DNA from: Nitrospinaceae bacterium UBA3496
Lineage (GTDB): Bacteria; UBA8248
Direction: 5' to 3'
Assembly: GCA_002377645.1 (NCBI GenBank)
Contig: DFQF01000045.1
Span: 2,767 to 51,161, forward strand
Length of the DNA stretch: 48,395 bases
Positions 1 to 10,349 of the stretch are shown here, piece after piece. Both the position numbers and the translations under genes were made by a program. Every line of letters begins with the position of its first letter. Position 1 is the stretch's first letter. Below the pieces are notes generated by a model. That model saw only the letters and a list, made by a program, of their open reading frames with translations, was not told the origin of the DNA and did not search any database.

Positions 1-22
1 TACCAGACTGCTCCACCCCGCA
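1..22 (-). tRNA. Initiator tRNA-fMet, 5' end only (cut by window edge)
   Basis: Read on the minus strand from position 22 down to 1, the sequence TGCGGGGTGGAGCAGTCTGG followed by TA matches the acceptor arm 5' strand and D-arm start of bacterial initiator tRNA. The GCGGGG acceptor strand and the GGAGCAG D-stem entry are the recognisable parts. The anticodon, T arm and 3' end lie outside the window, so identity rests on these 22 bases. It would lie downstream of the ftsB-like gene on the same strand. Confidence 0.8.
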
Positions 23-79
23 TCGGAGAGAGGAACAAACTAACACAAATTATTCTAAATTAGAAGAATAAGAATAAAC

Positions 80-412
80 TTATTCATTCATTAATTTATA
101 TTTTTCTGAAGAAAGAAATTCAAAAACTGTATCTCCTGGCTTCACTAAACCTAAATTTTCTCTTGCAATTTTCTCTACAACTTTGAAGTTATTTTTAAGG
201 GAGAAAATCTCAGACTTTAACTTTTCATTCGTCAATTCAAGTTTAACAACTTCCTTTTTTAGTTTATGAAATTTTTTCTGATCTTGGAAAAGTGAAAAAA
301 GACCGTTACGTCCAAAAAAAGCATTCACAAAAACAAGAACGCTCATGACAATTAAAAACCAACAGATGATAATACTCAAAGATGAATTAAACTCTCTGAA
401 AAAATTTCTCAA
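80..412 (-). CDS. FtsB/DivIC-like septum formation initiator protein
   Basis: A 110-residue bitopic membrane protein of the FtsB/DivIC family, which in known bacteria bridges FtsL and FtsQ in the divisome. Visible parts are a short cytoplasmic N-terminus, one membrane helix (about residues 12-34), then a charged leucine-heptad coiled coil (about 44-76). After that comes the family signature ARENLGLVKPGDTVFEF, which closes the DivIC domain. Length is normal for the family. It lies 26 bp after hemL on the same strand and just before the tRNA, so it is probably the last protein gene of the hemL run. Assignment to the family is firm; FtsB versus DivIC naming is not resolvable here. Confidence 0.85.
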   Translation of the reverse strand: MRNFFREFNSSLSIIICWFLIVMSVLVFVNAFFGRNGLFSLFQDQKKFHKLKKEVVKLELTNEKLKSEIFSLKNNFKVVEKIARENLGLVKPGDTVFEFLSSEKYKLMNE

Positions 413-438
413 AATTAAAATCTCTAAGATGAAAAAAA

Positions 439-1713
439 TTATCCAATTTTTTTCATCACTTTCGAGGCGGCATTAAGTGTGAAGTCTAGGTCTGATTTTT
501 CATGAGTTACTGACATAAATCCTACCTCAAATTGGCTAGGTGCAAAAGCCACACCTTCATCAAGCATACCATGAAAAAAACGAGAATATAATTTTAAATT
601 CGACCGCAAAGCATCCGTAAAATTCTTCACGGTACCTTCCTGGAAATAGAATCCAAACATAGAACCACAGCAACAAGCAGTCATTGGAATATTATTTATT
701 CTTGATAATTCTAAAAGACCTTCAATCAGATATTCGGTCTTACTTGAAAGAATTTGAGGAAGATTAAATTCATTCATAACTTTAATCGTTTCAATTCCCG
801 CAGACATTGCAAGCGGATTCCCCGAAAGTGTTCCTGCCTGATAAACTCCGCCTAGTGGAGCTACTTTTTCCATAATTTCTTTTTTTCCGCCATATGCAGC
901 AACGGGTAGTCCTCCTCCAATTACCTTTCCTAGTGTTGTTAAATCTGGCTCAATCCCGAACAACTCCTGTGCACCACCTTTAGCAACTCTAAAACCAGAC
1001 ATAACTTCATCAAATATGAGAAGAGCGCCATACTCAGTGGAAAGGGAACGTAGTGATTCTAAAAAATCTTTTTCGGGGACAATCAATCCCATATTTCCTG
1101 CAATTGGTTCAATGATAATACAGGCAATTTTTTCTCCGTGAACAGCAAAAAATTCCTCAACCGCGTTCATATCGTTATATGGAAGTGAAAAAGTATTTCT
1201 AGCATAATCGGTTGGAACTCCTTCACTATCGGGGACACTAAATGTCGCTCCCCCGCTCCCAGTTTTTACAAGAAGACCATCTGAGTGACCATGATAACAC
1301 CCGTCAAATTTCAGAATTGCGTCTCGTCCTGTAAATCCCCTTGCGAGCCTAATCGAAGACATTGTCGCTTCAGTCCCAGAATTAACAAATCGGATAAGTT
1401 CCATAGATGGAAAAGAATTTTGTACTAATTCTGCCAGAGTAGTCTCAAGAACTGTAGGTGCACCAAAGCTTGTGCCGGATTCTGTCGTTTCTTTAATAAT
1501 AGAAACAATTCTTGGATGAGCATGACCTAAAATTAACGGCCCCCAAGACAGGACATAATCAATAAATTCGTTTCCATCGACATCCCAAATATGAGACCCC
1601 TTCCCGCGCTCGACAAAAAATGGTGTTCCTCCTACACCTTTAAAAGCACGAACGGGACTATCGACTCCACCCGGAATTCTCTTCTGAGCAAGTGAAAAGA
1701 ATTTCTTAGACAT
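439..1713 (-). CDS. hemL: Glutamate-1-semialdehyde 2,1-aminomutase
   Basis: A cytosolic PLP enzyme of the C5 haem/tetrapyrrole pathway that converts glutamate-1-semialdehyde to 5-aminolevulinate. The start IPGGVDSPVRAFKGVGG, the SWGPLILGHAHP segment and the PLP lysine in TTLGKVIGGGLPVAAYGG (about residue 263 from the chosen start) are diagnostic. Full length at 424 residues. The ATG at 1713 (MSKKFFSLAQ) is preferred over an in-frame TTG at 1728 because family members begin near this point; the longer form would overlap the mtnP stop. It follows mtnP at about 11 bp, consistent with cotranscription. Tetrapyrrole supply fits the B12-dependent enzymes and cytochromes elsewhere in the window. Confidence 0.97.
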   Translation of the reverse strand: MSKKFFSLAQKRIPGGVDSPVRAFKGVGGTPFFVERGKGSHIWDVDGNEFIDYVLSWGPLILGHAHPRIVSIIKETTESGTSFGAPTVLETTLAELVQNSFPSMELIRFVNSGTEATMSSIRLARGFTGRDAILKFDGCYHGHSDGLLVKTGSGGATFSVPDSEGVPTDYARNTFSLPYNDMNAVEEFFAVHGEKIACIIIEPIAGNMGLIVPEKDFLESLRSLSTEYGALLIFDEVMSGFRVAKGGAQELFGIEPDLTTLGKVIGGGLPVAAYGGKKEIMEKVAPLGGVYQAGTLSGNPLAMSAGIETIKVMNEFNLPQILSSKTEYLIEGLLELSRINNIPMTACCCGSMFGFYFQEGTVKNFTDALRSNLKLYSRFFHGMLDEGVAFAPSQFEVGFMSVTHEKSDLDFTLNAASKVMKKIG

Positions 1714-1724
1714 TTTATTTTGAG

Positions 1725-2582
1725 TCAATTTATATATTTTCCTACAAGAAGTTCGAGGCGACTAAGAGTTTCTTTTGAGATAGAACTAAGATCCGAAATA
1801 ATCGATGTTTTTAAAATTTCAGAGAATGGACTCTTTCCCTGTATTTGAGAAACAGATCTCGTAATAATTGTCCTTGCCAGTTCTGCGTTCCTCTTAACTA
1901 GAGCAATAACAGATTCCACATCTACATCTTCTTCTTCTTCATGCCAACAATCATAATCGGTAGAAAGTGCAATCGTTGCATAACTCATCTCTGCCTCGCG
2001 CGCAAGTTTAGCTTCAGGCATATTAGTCATTCCTATAATCGAAGCGCCCCAATCACGATAACGATAACTTTCCGATCGACTGCTAAATTGCGGACCTTCC
2101 ATACAAACATACGTTCCACCTCTATGTACAATCGCACCTGATTCCTTGGCAGCATTTTCAAGTATAGTCGAAAGTTTTGAACAAACTGGATCTGCCATAG
2201 AAACATGGGCTACTAAGCCATCCCCAAAAAAAGTACTTCTTCTTTTCGTGGTAAGATCAATAAACTGATCTGGTATAACAATATGTCCAGGATGAATTTC
2301 CTCCTTCATGCTTCCTACAGCACTAACTGAAATAATCCACTCGCAACCTAATTTTCGAAATCCATATATATTTGCAAGGAATGGAATTTCACTTGGCATG
2401 AGCACATGCCCAATACCATGACGAGGCAAAAAAGCAACTTTTTTTCCAGAGAGTGTGCCAACAATAAAGGGTGCTGATGGAGAACCAAATGGGGTATCAA
2501 TTACAACTTCTTCTATATCCTCAAGTTCTTTCATTTCATACAAACCACTTCCACCTATGACACCTATAAGAACTTCGCTCAA
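1725..2582 (-). CDS. mtnP: S-methyl-5'-thioadenosine phosphorylase
   Basis: A trimeric purine-nucleoside-phosphorylase-type enzyme that splits 5'-methylthioadenosine into adenine and methylthioribose-1-phosphate, the first salvage step after polyamine or SAM-radical chemistry. IGVIGGSGLYEM at the N-terminus, the phosphate-site PRHG, and GMTNMPEAKLAREAEMSY with ALSTDYDCWHE identify MtnP. The TTG at 2582 is chosen because GGAGGAAG lies 5 nt upstream and the protein then begins MSEVLIGVIGG as in relatives. An ATG four codons further up (2594) has no Shine-Dalgarno site. It sits directly after asd. Other mtn genes are absent here. Confidence 0.93.
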   Translation of the reverse strand: MSEVLIGVIGGSGLYEMKELEDIEEVVIDTPFGSPSAPFIVGTLSGKKVAFLPRHGIGHVLMPSEIPFLANIYGFRKLGCEWIISVSAVGSMKEEIHPGHIVIPDQFIDLTTKRRSTFFGDGLVAHVSMADPVCSKLSTILENAAKESGAIVHRGGTYVCMEGPQFSSRSESYRYRDWGASIIGMTNMPEAKLAREAEMSYATIALSTDYDCWHEEEEDVDVESVIALVKRNAELARTIITRSVSQIQGKSPFSEILKTSIISDLSSISKETLSRLELLVGKYIN

Positions 2583-2600
2583 AACTTCCTCCATTAAAGA

Positions 2601-3626
2601 TCAAACTTCTAAAATATTTTTTCCCAAAAGACATTCAGCGATTTGAACTGCATTTAGTGCAGCACCTTTACGAAGATTATCTGAAACAACCCAGAGGTTA
2701 ATTGTGTTTAAAAGAGAATCATCATCTCTTATTCTTCCAACATAAACATCATCTTTACCAGAGATATCAATTGGCATGGGATAAACTGATTTTTTAATGT
2801 CATCAAGAACCTCTATCCCCTCTGACCTATTGAGTATCTCTCTTGCTTTTTTAGAATTCATATCTTCATAAAATTCAATATTTACCGATTCAGAATGCGA
2901 ATTATAAACTGGGACTCGGACACAGGTAGCACTTAGCGGGAGATTATCAGACTCTAAAATTTTGCGAGTTTCATTAATCATTTTCAACTCTTCTTTAGTA
3001 TTTCCTCCTTCTAAAAAAACATCTATCTGAGGAAGACAATTAAAAGCTATCTGATGCGGGAAATTTTCAGGGAGAGATTCCTCAGACTTGGTTTTAGCTT
3101 TTACTTGCAAATTAAGTTCATCAATTGCCTTCTGTCCAGCGCCACTTACTGCCTGATATGTACTCACAACAATTCGTTTAATTCGCGAAATCTTGTTAAG
3201 CGGATTAAGTACAACAACGAGTTGTATTGTAGAACAATTTGGATTTGCTATAATTCTACTTTTTGAATTCAGACAATGAGAATTAACCTCAGGCACAACC
3301 AAAGGGACATTTGATTCCATACGAAAAGCACTTGAATTATCTATTACTATAGCGCCAGATTGCACCGCAATCTGCGCAAATTCAAGTGACCTACTTGCAC
3401 CAGCAGAAAAAAGAGCAACGTCTATGTCCTTAAAAGAATCGTTGTCTAATTTCTTTACTGTTATTTTACTACCATGAAATTCTAACTTTTTACCTTCACT
3501 TCTCTGACTGGCATAAAGATGTAGTTGATCAACTGGAAAATCCCTCTCTTCCAAAATACGGATCATCTCATTTCCAACTGCTCCAGTTGCACCAACAACT
3601 GCAACTTTCAAACCAGACATTTTCAT
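2601..3626 (-). CDS. asd: Aspartate-semialdehyde dehydrogenase
   Basis: Reduces 4-aspartyl phosphate to aspartate semialdehyde (NADPH), the branch point to lysine/diaminopimelate, threonine and methionine. The Rossmann motif VAVVGATGAVGNEM lies at residues 8-22. The catalytic cysteine is C131 in IANPNCSTIQ, and the later histidine region VYNSHSESVNIEF is present. The 341-residue length is normal for the bacterial branch of the family. The start ATG overlaps the leuB stop (ATGA type), implying translational coupling; a second ATG two codons in is also possible. leuB-asd linkage is common in bacteria. Confidence 0.97.
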   Translation of the reverse strand: MKMSGLKVAVVGATGAVGNEMIRILEERDFPVDQLHLYASQRSEGKKLEFHGSKITVKKLDNDSFKDIDVALFSAGASRSLEFAQIAVQSGAIVIDNSSAFRMESNVPLVVPEVNSHCLNSKSRIIANPNCSTIQLVVVLNPLNKISRIKRIVVSTYQAVSGAGQKAIDELNLQVKAKTKSEESLPENFPHQIAFNCLPQIDVFLEGGNTKEELKMINETRKILESDNLPLSATCVRVPVYNSHSESVNIEFYEDMNSKKAREILNRSEGIEVLDDIKKSVYPMPIDISGKDDVYVGRIRDDDSLLNTINLWVVSDNLRKGAALNAVQIAECLLGKNILEV

Positions 3627-4705
3627 TCCCCCACGCGCTCTAAAATTACAGAACCCATGTCAGAACATGAAATTTTCTTTGAACCAGGAGTATGAATATC
3701 GATAGTTCTGTAACCTTCTCTTAAAGCTTCAGAAACCGCATTTTCTATCACTTCTGCTACTTCTGGAAGCTTTAATGCGTATCGACAAAGCATAGCAGCT
3801 GACATAATTGCTGCAACTGGATTTGCTTTGTCTTGTCCAGCAATATCAGGAGCAGTTCCATGAACAGGTTCAAACATACCAAAACCTCCATCTCCCAAAT
3901 TTGCAGATGCAAGCATCCCTATTGAACCAGTTAACATAGAAGCAGCATCACTCAGGATATCTCCAAACATATTACCAGTAACGACAACATCAAATTGAAG
4001 TGGATTTCTTATTAATTGCATCGAAGCATTATCAACATACATATGAGACAATTCTATATTAGGAAAATCTTCTCCTACTTCTATAGCAACTTTCCTCCAT
4101 AATCTACTATTATATAAAACGTTTTCTTTATCCACAGAGCAAAGCTTCTTTTTTCTCACTGCAGCAAGTTCAAAACCAAGTTTTACTATTCTTCTAATTT
4201 CAGAAGAATGGTACACCATTGTATCTACAGCTCTTTGTTCATCAGGAGAAACATCTTCAATATGTTGTGGTTTTCCAAAATAAATTCCACTAACTCCTTC
4301 ACGCAAAACAAGAAGATCTAATCCGCGAACAATTTCTGGTTTCAAAGAAGAAGAATCTACAAGAGAATCAAACATAACAGCAGGTCTGAGATTGGCATAA
4401 AGGTCAAGTCCTTTTCGAAGACCAAGAATTGCCTGCTCGGGACGCCTTTCTCTTTCCAAGTCATCCCATTTAGGACCACCAACAGCACCGAATAACACTG
4501 CGTCAGAATTTTTACATAGTTCCAAAGTTTCGTCAGGCAGTGGTTGACCTACAGAATCTATTGCAGCACCACCACATAAAGCTTCTTTGAAATTAAAAAT
4601 TACTTCAAATTTTTTTCCTGCACTCTGGAGAATTGAACTTGCCACACGTGCAACTTCTTCTCCAACACCATCTCCAGGCAACAAAGCAATATTGAATTCT
4701 TTCAA
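3623..4705 (-). CDS. leuB: 3-isopropylmalate dehydrogenase
   Basis: NAD-dependent oxidative decarboxylation of 3-isopropylmalate in leucine synthesis. IALLPGDGVGEEV starts the fold. Substrate and metal residues are seen in LREGVSGIYFG, LSHMYVDNASMQL and GDILSDAASMLTGSIGML, and the NAD site in EPVHGTAPDIAGQDKANP. At 360 residues it is full length. The only plausible start is a TTG at 4705, one of many TTG starts in the window; no strong Shine-Dalgarno site is close. It follows leuD in the order leuC-leuD-leuB-asd. leuA is not in the window. Confidence 0.97.
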   Translation of the reverse strand: MKEFNIALLPGDGVGEEVARVASSILQSAGKKFEVIFNFKEALCGGAAIDSVGQPLPDETLELCKNSDAVLFGAVGGPKWDDLERERRPEQAILGLRKGLDLYANLRPAVMFDSLVDSSSLKPEIVRGLDLLVLREGVSGIYFGKPQHIEDVSPDEQRAVDTMVYHSSEIRRIVKLGFELAAVRKKKLCSVDKENVLYNSRLWRKVAIEVGEDFPNIELSHMYVDNASMQLIRNPLQFDVVVTGNMFGDILSDAASMLTGSIGMLASANLGDGGFGMFEPVHGTAPDIAGQDKANPVAAIMSAAMLCRYALKLPEVAEVIENAVSEALREGYRTIDIHTPGSKKISCSDMGSVILERVGE

Positions 4706-4742
4706 CTTATGAACCAGCCTTTCTATACTAAATTATTGAAAT

Positions 4743-5339
4743 TTATTTAAAATCATTACAATACGGTAACTCCCTAGCTATTTCCTTAACTTTAGAGAGA
4801 TTTCCAATTAAATTCTGGAGCATATTCCAACTTCCATTTAAGAAAGCACTTCTTTGATTTTCCTGAATTTCAATAGGTATACTTAACTCTCCATAAAAAA
4901 GTTCTTTTTTATCTATATTCAATTCATATAAAATTTTTGGATTCTCTTGAGTCTGACTTATTAAATTTTGCAAACCCTGTGGATCAACTGTAACTACTGG
5001 AACTCCTATCGCAAAACAGTTTCCAGCAAATATTTCTGCAAAAGAAACGCCTACGAGCGCATCAATCCCAAATCTTTTTAACGCTTGGGGAGCATGTTCT
5101 CTAGACGAACCAGAACCAAAATTCTTACCAACAAACATAATTTTTCCGCCTTTATATGCGGGATCATCAATTGGATGATCTGGAGTGTTTTCTCTTTCAT
5201 CACAAAAAAGGGCTTTCTCGATTCCATCAAAAGTTATTGCTTTAAGAAATCTAGCAGGGGTAATTCTATCTGTATCTATATCGTCTCCAGGAAGAGGAAT
5301 TCCGCGACCTGTAATCTTGATTATTTTTTCTGCAGACAT
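4743..5339 (-). CDS. leuD: 3-isopropylmalate dehydratase small subunit
   Basis: The swivelling small subunit that pairs with LeuC to isomerise 2- to 3-isopropylmalate. Diagnostic segments are GRGIPLPGDDIDTDRITPARFL near the N-terminus and GKNFGSGSSREHAPQALKRF, which carries the substrate-binding serine-arginine loop. Length 198 residues, normal. The ATG at 5339 has an AAGGAG site at 7 nt. That site overlaps the leuC stop codon region, so translation is probably coupled to leuC. Confidence 0.97.
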   Translation of the reverse strand: MSAEKIIKITGRGIPLPGDDIDTDRITPARFLKAITFDGIEKALFCDERENTPDHPIDDPAYKGGKIMFVGKNFGSGSSREHAPQALKRFGIDALVGVSFAEIFAGNCFAIGVPVVTVDPQGLQNLISQTQENPKILYELNIDKKELFYGELSIPIEIQENQRSAFLNGSWNMLQNLIGNLSKVKEIARELPYCNDFK

Positions 5340-5350
5340 TTCATTACTCC

Positions 5351-6751
5351 TTAAAACTCTCTTGGATCTGCAATACGTCCCTCTATTGCAGACGCTGTAA
5401 CAATCGCAGGACTAGCCAAATGTGTCCTACCTCTAGGACTTCCTTGTCTACCTATAAAATTTCTATTAGAGGAAGAAATACTTCTTTCAGCACCAACAAG
5501 TTTATCTGGATTCATTCCAAGACACATTGAACATCCTGCCTCTCTCCATTCCGCACCCGCTTCTTCAAAAATTTTGTCTAACCCTTCTTCCTCAGCCTGT
5601 TTTTTTACTTTTTGAGAGCCAGGAACTACTAACATACGCACTTTTGAATTGACTTTTCGTCCAGATATAATTCGAGCACCTTCTCTTAAATCCGAAATCC
5701 GTGAATTAGTACAAGAACCAAGAAATGCAACGTCTATTTTCGTATCGCGTATCGGAGTCCCAGGTTTTAATCCCATAAATTCAAAACCTTTTTCAGCAGT
5801 CTTAATATCTTCTCCAGAAAAAACTGACGGTTCTGGCAACGAGTCAGATAAGCCTATAGATTGTCCAGGATTGATACCCCAAGTAACCATCGGTTGAATG
5901 GAATCAGCTACAATTTCAAAAGTATCATCATATTTTGCATCGGCATCTGAAGCTATCGACTCCCAATAAATTTGTGCTCTTTTAAAATCATCACCTTTAG
6001 GCGCAAATTCCCTGCCAGACAAATAATCAAAAGTAATCTTGTCAGGATTTACATAACCAATTCTTGCACCACCCTCTATACTCATATTACAAACTGTCAT
6101 TCTCCCTTCCATGTCCATATCATCAAAAACTGAACCTGCATATTCATAAGCGTGTCCAATTCCACCTTTAATTCCAAGATCATGAATAATTCTTAAAATA
6201 ACATCTTTAGGTAAAACGCCTTCTTGCAAATCACCGTTAACTTCAATACGACGAACTTTTAATCTATTAAGTGAAAGAGTTTGAGAAGCTAATACATGAC
6301 CTACTTCTGTTGTTCCTATTCCAAATCCTAAAGCTCCCATTGCACCATGAGTACTTGTATGGCTATCTCCGCAAGCAATTGTCATCCCAGGCTGACTCAA
6401 TCCCAACTCTGGTCCTATTACGTGAACAATTCCTTGCATTTGAGAATTCTTATTTAAAAAACGTATGCCATACTTTTCTACATTTTGTTCAAGTGAAGCC
6501 ATCATTAATTCCGCTTGCTGATCTTCTAATGGACGAAGCAACGATAGAGTAGGGATTATGTGATCAACCGTAGCAACCGTCCTCTCAGGAAATGCAACTT
6601 CAGAATCTAATTCCTCTAACATTGAGAAAGCCTGAGGAGTAGTCACTTCATGAATCAGATGTAGACCTATAAAAAGTTGATCTTGACCAGATTCAAGCTT
6701 AGATACGGTGTGTTTATCCCAAACTTTGTCGTATAAAGTTCTTTCAGACAT
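5351..6751 (-). CDS. leuC: 3-isopropylmalate dehydratase large subunit
   Basis: Aconitase-family [4Fe-4S] enzyme; with LeuD it isomerises isopropylmalate. The cluster cysteines are visible at C347 (FLGSCTNSR) and C407/C410 ([13 protein letters not shown]), matching the spacing of well-studied LeuC proteins. [20 protein letters not shown] and [20 protein letters not shown] are intact family signatures. Length 466 residues. Its Shine-Dalgarno site AGAGG lies inside the last codons of trpA, only 2 bp separate the genes, and so the trp and leu segments are probably one transcription unit. Confidence 0.98.
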   Translation of the reverse strand: MSERTLYDKVWDKHTVSKLESGQDQLFIGLHLIHEVTTPQAFSMLEELDSEVAFPERTVATVDHIIPTLSLLRPLEDQQAELMMASLEQNVEKYGIRFLNKNSQMQGIVHVIGPELGLSQPGMTIACGDSHTSTHGAMGALGFGIGTTEVGHVLASQTLSLNRLKVRRIEVNGDLQEGVLPKDVILRIIHDLGIKGGIGHAYEYAGSVFDDMDMEGRMTVCNMSIEGGARIGYVNPDKITFDYLSGREFAPKGDDFKRAQIYWESIASDADAKYDDTFEIVADSIQPMVTWGINPGQSIGLSDSLPEPSVFSGEDIKTAEKGFEFMGLKPGTPIRDTKIDVAFLGSCTNSRISDLREGARIISGRKVNSKVRMLVVPGSQKVKKQAEEEGLDKIFEEAGAEWREAGCSMCLGMNPDKLVGAERSISSSNRNFIGRQGSPRGRTHLASPAIVTASAIEGRIADPREF

Positions 6752-6753
6752 GT

Positions 6754-7590
6754 CTAACCTCTTTTATTTTCTTCCGAAGAAGAATTCTCCATAGCTTCTT
6801 TAAGTGACGCTATATATTTGGCTGCCGCTTCTAATTTATCCTCTCTTTGAGAATTTTGTTCAATCACATCAATTAGAGCACTTCCCACTATAATACCTTC
6901 TGCATATTGAGACACTTCAGCTGCTTGTTCTGGAGTTTTTATTCCAAAACCGACTAGAACAGGCATTTTTTTTTCTTCATTAATTTTTTCAAGAGAAACA
7001 TTGAGATCTTTGTCTAAAGACTCTCTTGCACCGGTGACTCCCATCTGGGCAACGTAGTATATAAAGCCACCACCGAACTTATTAACTAGAGATATTCTTT
7101 CTTCTGTACTCGTAGGTGCCAACATGAAAACAAGTTCTAAAGGATATTCTTCCATAGATTTTAGTAGAAGCATACTTTCCTCAGGTGGCAAATCCGGAAC
7201 GATAACTGCGTCTACACCCGCCAAGGAACATTCCTTAACAAAAACATCTATTCCCATGGCTACAATCGGATTATAATAAGTCATAATAACAAGAGGTAAA
7301 TTTTTCAAATCTTCTCTAATTTCCGAAATCATTTTTATTACTGACTTGAGATTCGTACCTCCTTCTAATGCTCTCATGCTTGCTCTCTGAATTGTTGGTC
7401 CATCTGCAAGTGGATCACTAAATGGGACTCCAATTTCGATTCCATCTGCACCCGAAGAAGCTAAAGATTTAATTAAAGATTTAGTAAAACTTAAATCTGG
7501 ATCTCCTGCAGTCACAAAAGGGAACAAACCAGATCTATTGTTTTCTCTCAACTGAGACATACATGATTCTATTCTTCCTGAAGAAAGCAA
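6754..7590 (-). CDS. trpA: Tryptophan synthase alpha chain
   Basis: Cleaves indole-3-glycerol phosphate to indole, which is channelled to TrpB. The catalytic pair is E52 and D63 in [16 protein letters not shown]; the phosphate loop near the C-terminus reads [10 protein letters not shown] and the product-side motif [12 protein letters not shown] is present. 278 residues. A TTG start at 7590 is chosen: AAGGGAG lies 7 nt upstream and it retains the conserved RIE...L helix. The ATG at 7560 would remove that helix. A C-terminal tail rich in serine and glutamate (about 15 residues) extends beyond the usual end. Confidence 0.97.
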   Translation of the reverse strand: MLSSGRIESCMSQLRENNRSGLFPFVTAGDPDLSFTKSLIKSLASSGADGIEIGVPFSDPLADGPTIQRASMRALEGGTNLKSVIKMISEIREDLKNLPLVIMTYYNPIVAMGIDVFVKECSLAGVDAVIVPDLPPEESMLLLKSMEEYPLELVFMLAPTSTEERISLVNKFGGGFIYYVAQMGVTGARESLDKDLNVSLEKINEEKKMPVLVGFGIKTPEQAAEVSQYAEGIIVGSALIDVIEQNSQREDKLEAAAKYIASLKEAMENSSSEENKRG

Positions 7591-7609
7591 CTTTAAACTC
7601 CCTTTAGAA

Positions 7610-8818
7610 TCAAATTAGATCTTTCAATAAACCTCTTGCCTGATAAACGTCTTTATCTCCGCGCCCAGACAGGTTTACAACTATTATTTTTTCAAAACTA
7701 TTCGAAGAAACTTCATCCGCTAATTCATCTAAAATAGCAATAGCATGTGCACTTTCAAAAGCGGGAATAATTCCCTCTAAAATTGACAATCTTCGAAAAG
7801 CTTCGAGTGCTCTAGTATCTTCAACAGTAAAATAACGTGCTCTTTCTGAATCTTTTAAAAATGAATGTTCAGGGCCAACGCCAGGATAATCTAATCCTGC
7901 AGAAACAGAATGAGCAGGAATAATTTGTCCATCTTCATCATAGAGAAGAAAAGTCTCACAACCATGAAGAACTCCTATTCTTCCAGCAGCTAGAGAAGCA
8001 CCATGTTCTCCAGATTCTAATCCCCTTCCTCCTGCCTCTACGCCCACTAGTTCTACATCTTTATCTTCTAAAAAGGGATAAAACAAACCGATTGCATTAC
8101 TTCCGCCTCCAACACATGCAACACACGAATCGGGCAATCTTCCCTCAATTTCTAAAATCTGTTTACGAGTTTCTCTTCCAATGACCGCTTGAAAGTCACG
8201 AATCATCTCAGGAAAAGGATGAGGACCCACAACAGAGCCAATTATATAATGTGTTGTTCTAACTGATGCAGTCCAGTCACGAAGAGTTTCATTTGTCGCA
8301 TCTTTCAAAGTTCCACTTCCAGACTTAACTGGAATAACAGTTGCTCCAAGAAGTTGCATACGAAAAACATTTAACTCCTGTCTTTCTATATCTTCCTCTC
8401 CCATGTATATACTACATTCCAAGCCATATCTTGCCGCAGCAGTAGCAGTAGCAACTCCATGCTGACCTGCACCTGTCTCTGCGATAATACGTTTTTTCCC
8501 TAATCTTTTTGCTAAGATCACTTGTGCCATAGTATTGTTTATTTTATGCGCACCAGTGTGGCATAGATCTTCTCTTTTTAAATACACTTTCAAATTCTTC
8601 AATTCAGAAGAAAGTCTTTCTGCAAAATATAATGGAGTCGGACGACCTACGAAATCCCTTAACAATCCATCAAGTTCTACTTGAAACAAAGTATCTTTTT
8701 TTGCATCTTCGTAGGCGAACTCCAACTCTTCTAAAGCAGGCATGAGAGTTTCTGGGACAAACCTCCCACCAAACCTTCCAAAACGACCTTTTGGAATCAA
8801 TTTTTCATTTGTTGGCAT
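7610..8818 (-). CDS. trpB: Tryptophan synthase beta chain
   Basis: PLP enzyme joining indole and serine to tryptophan. The PLP lysine is K92 in [30 protein letters not shown] carries the catalytic glutamate, and [10 protein letters not shown] binds the cofactor phosphate. Length 402 residues and the N-terminal [16 protein letters not shown] identify the standard TrpB1 type rather than TrpB2. It starts 2 bp after the trpF stop and is followed by trpA at 19 bp, the usual F-B-A order. Confidence 0.98.
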   Translation of the reverse strand: MPTNEKLIPKGRFGRFGGRFVPETLMPALEELEFAYEDAKKDTLFQVELDGLLRDFVGRPTPLYFAERLSSELKNLKVYLKREDLCHTGAHKINNTMAQVILAKRLGKKRIIAETGAGQHGVATATAAARYGLECSIYMGEEDIERQELNVFRMQLLGATVIPVKSGSGTLKDATNETLRDWTASVRTTHYIIGSVVGPHPFPEMIRDFQAVIGRETRKQILEIEGRLPDSCVACVGGGSNAIGLFYPFLEDKDVELVGVEAGGRGLESGEHGASLAAGRIGVLHGCETFLLYDEDGQIIPAHSVSAGLDYPGVGPEHSFLKDSERARYFTVEDTRALEAFRRLSILEGIIPAFESAHAIAILDELADEVSSNSFEKIIVVNLSGRGDKDVYQARGLLKDLI

Positions 8819-8820
8819 AA

Positions 8821-9459
8821 TTATTGTCCTATATTTAATACGCTTTTTGCATTAACTATAAATTTTTTGACTAATTCAGAATCTTTTTTTCTTGGATTAT
8901 TTCTTTCAACTCCACTACAAACGTCAACCCCAAAAGGAGAAACTTCTTTTAAGGCTTCCTCTACATTCGATGGATTTAACCCTCCAGAAAGGATAATCGA
9001 TTTTCTTGCAGTAAAATCTTTTACTAATGACCAATTAAATTTCTTCCCAGTACCACCTAACTTTCCCTTAACAAAAGAGTCTAAAAGTATAATACAATTT
9101 TCATATTCTGAGACATGGTTAATGGTACTTGAATCTTTTACTCTAATAGCGCGAATTACACGGAACCCTCTTTCAACAAAATAATTACAGTCTTGTGGAG
9201 TCTCATTTCCATGCAATTGAATTGTCTTTAATTCTAGTTCAGATGATATTTTTTCCACTTTGTTTCTTTCCTCATCAGCAAAAACACCAATTTTTTCGTC
9301 AAAAAACGACAAAGAAGACATTATCTGTTTAGCATACTGATCTTCGAGAAATCTAGGTGTTCCCGGAACAAAATTAAATCCGAGAGCATCTGCTCCAAAA
9401 TTTATAGCTATTTCAGCATCTTCTACATTTGTTATTCCACATATTTTCACTTGAACCAT
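8821..9459 (-). CDS. trpF: Phosphoribosylanthranilate isomerase
   Basis: TIM-barrel enzyme of tryptophan synthesis (Amadori rearrangement of PRA to CdRP). [13 protein letters not shown] at the N-terminus carries the catalytic cysteine C7. The acid aspartate lies in [20 protein letters not shown], and [14 protein letters not shown] with GVDVCSGVE forms the phosphate site. 212 residues, normal length. It is the first gene of the trpF-trpB-trpA-leuCDB-asd run; about 90 bp separate it from the livF-type gene upstream, the likeliest place for a promoter. trpC, D, E and G are not in the window. Confidence 0.97.
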   Translation of the reverse strand: MVQVKICGITNVEDAEIAINFGADALGFNFVPGTPRFLEDQYAKQIMSSLSFFDEKIGVFADEERNKVEKISSELELKTIQLHGNETPQDCNYFVERGFRVIRAIRVKDSSTINHVSEYENCIILLDSFVKGKLGGTGKKFNWSLVKDFTARKSIILSGGLNPSNVEEALKEVSPFGVDVCSGVERNNPRKKDSELVKKFIVNAKSVLNIGQ

Positions 9460-9549
9460 CCTACTTATCCTTCAATAAAAATAAAGATCAAACAAATCAT
9501 AGAATTTATACCATACCGTTTTTTAAAGGGATAGAAAAAACCTAATAAC

Positions 9550-10281
9550 TTAAGAATTACCCCCTCCTAAAAACATATTGTGGACTTCGTGGCTGGAAAT
9601 AAGCTGATCTCGGGTACCCTCTATTTTATTTCTTCCAAGTTCTAGAAGATATCCACGATCACATATTTCTAGAGCTTGTGTAACATTTTGTTCAACTAAA
9701 ATAATTGTAAAACCCTGATTTGACAGTTCTATTATTTTTTCAAAAATCTCTGATACATATTTTGGACTTAATCCAAGTGAAGGTTCATCCAACATCAAAA
9801 TATTTGGATTTGTCATTAAAGACCTTCCAACTGCAATCATCTGTTGTTCTCCGCCACTCATAGTTCCTGCAAATTGTTCCTGTCTTTCTTCTAATAGAGG
9901 GAAAATTGAAAAAACGTTAGACATAGATTCTGCAATTTTTCTTGAATCTTGAAATATAAAAGCACCTAATTCTAAATTCTCCTTTACTGTCATTTTTTCA
10001 AAAACTACCCTTCCCTGGGGAACGTAACCAAGTCCAGCAGATAAAATTTGTTCAGGCCTTAACCCTTTCAAACTTTTTCCCTTAAAAAGAATTTCACCTT
10101 TGGTGACATTCAAGAAACCCATAACCGATTTAAGTGTCGAAGATTTCCCTGCACCGTTAGAACCAATAACTGAAACGATTTCTCCCTCAAAAGCTTGAAT
10201 TGAAACACCATTGAGAACTTGCATCCCACCCGGATAAGAGGCACTAATTGTTTTGATTTCAAGCAAACTATTTTTATTCAT
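9550..10281 (-). CDS. Branched-chain amino acid-type ABC transporter ATP-binding protein (LivF family)
   Basis: A 243-residue ABC ATPase of the LivF/UrtE type. Walker A GSNGAGKSS is near residue 38. The Q-loop region is LGYVPQGRVVF, the signature MSGGEQQM, Walker B ILMLDEPSLGLSP, and the H-loop position is replaced by IILVEQNV as is typical of LivF proteins. It would energise a branched-chain amino acid, urea or amide transporter. The partner LivG, permeases and binding protein are all absent from the window. It stands alone between moaE and trpF, so its transporter must be encoded elsewhere. Confidence 0.9.
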   Translation of the reverse strand: MNKNSLLEIKTISASYPGGMQVLNGVSIQAFEGEIVSVIGSNGAGKSSTLKSVMGFLNVTKGEILFKGKSLKGLRPEQILSAGLGYVPQGRVVFEKMTVKENLELGAFIFQDSRKIAESMSNVFSIFPLLEERQEQFAGTMSGGEQQMIAVGRSLMTNPNILMLDEPSLGLSPKYVSEIFEKIIELSNQGFTIILVEQNVTQALEICDRGYLLELGRNKIEGTRDQLISSHEVHNMFLGGGNS

Positions 10282-10349
10282 TATTAAATCTAAAAAAATT
10301 ATTTTCTTTAAAACCGAAAAAAAAACTCTTCATTTTTCTGATTTATTTT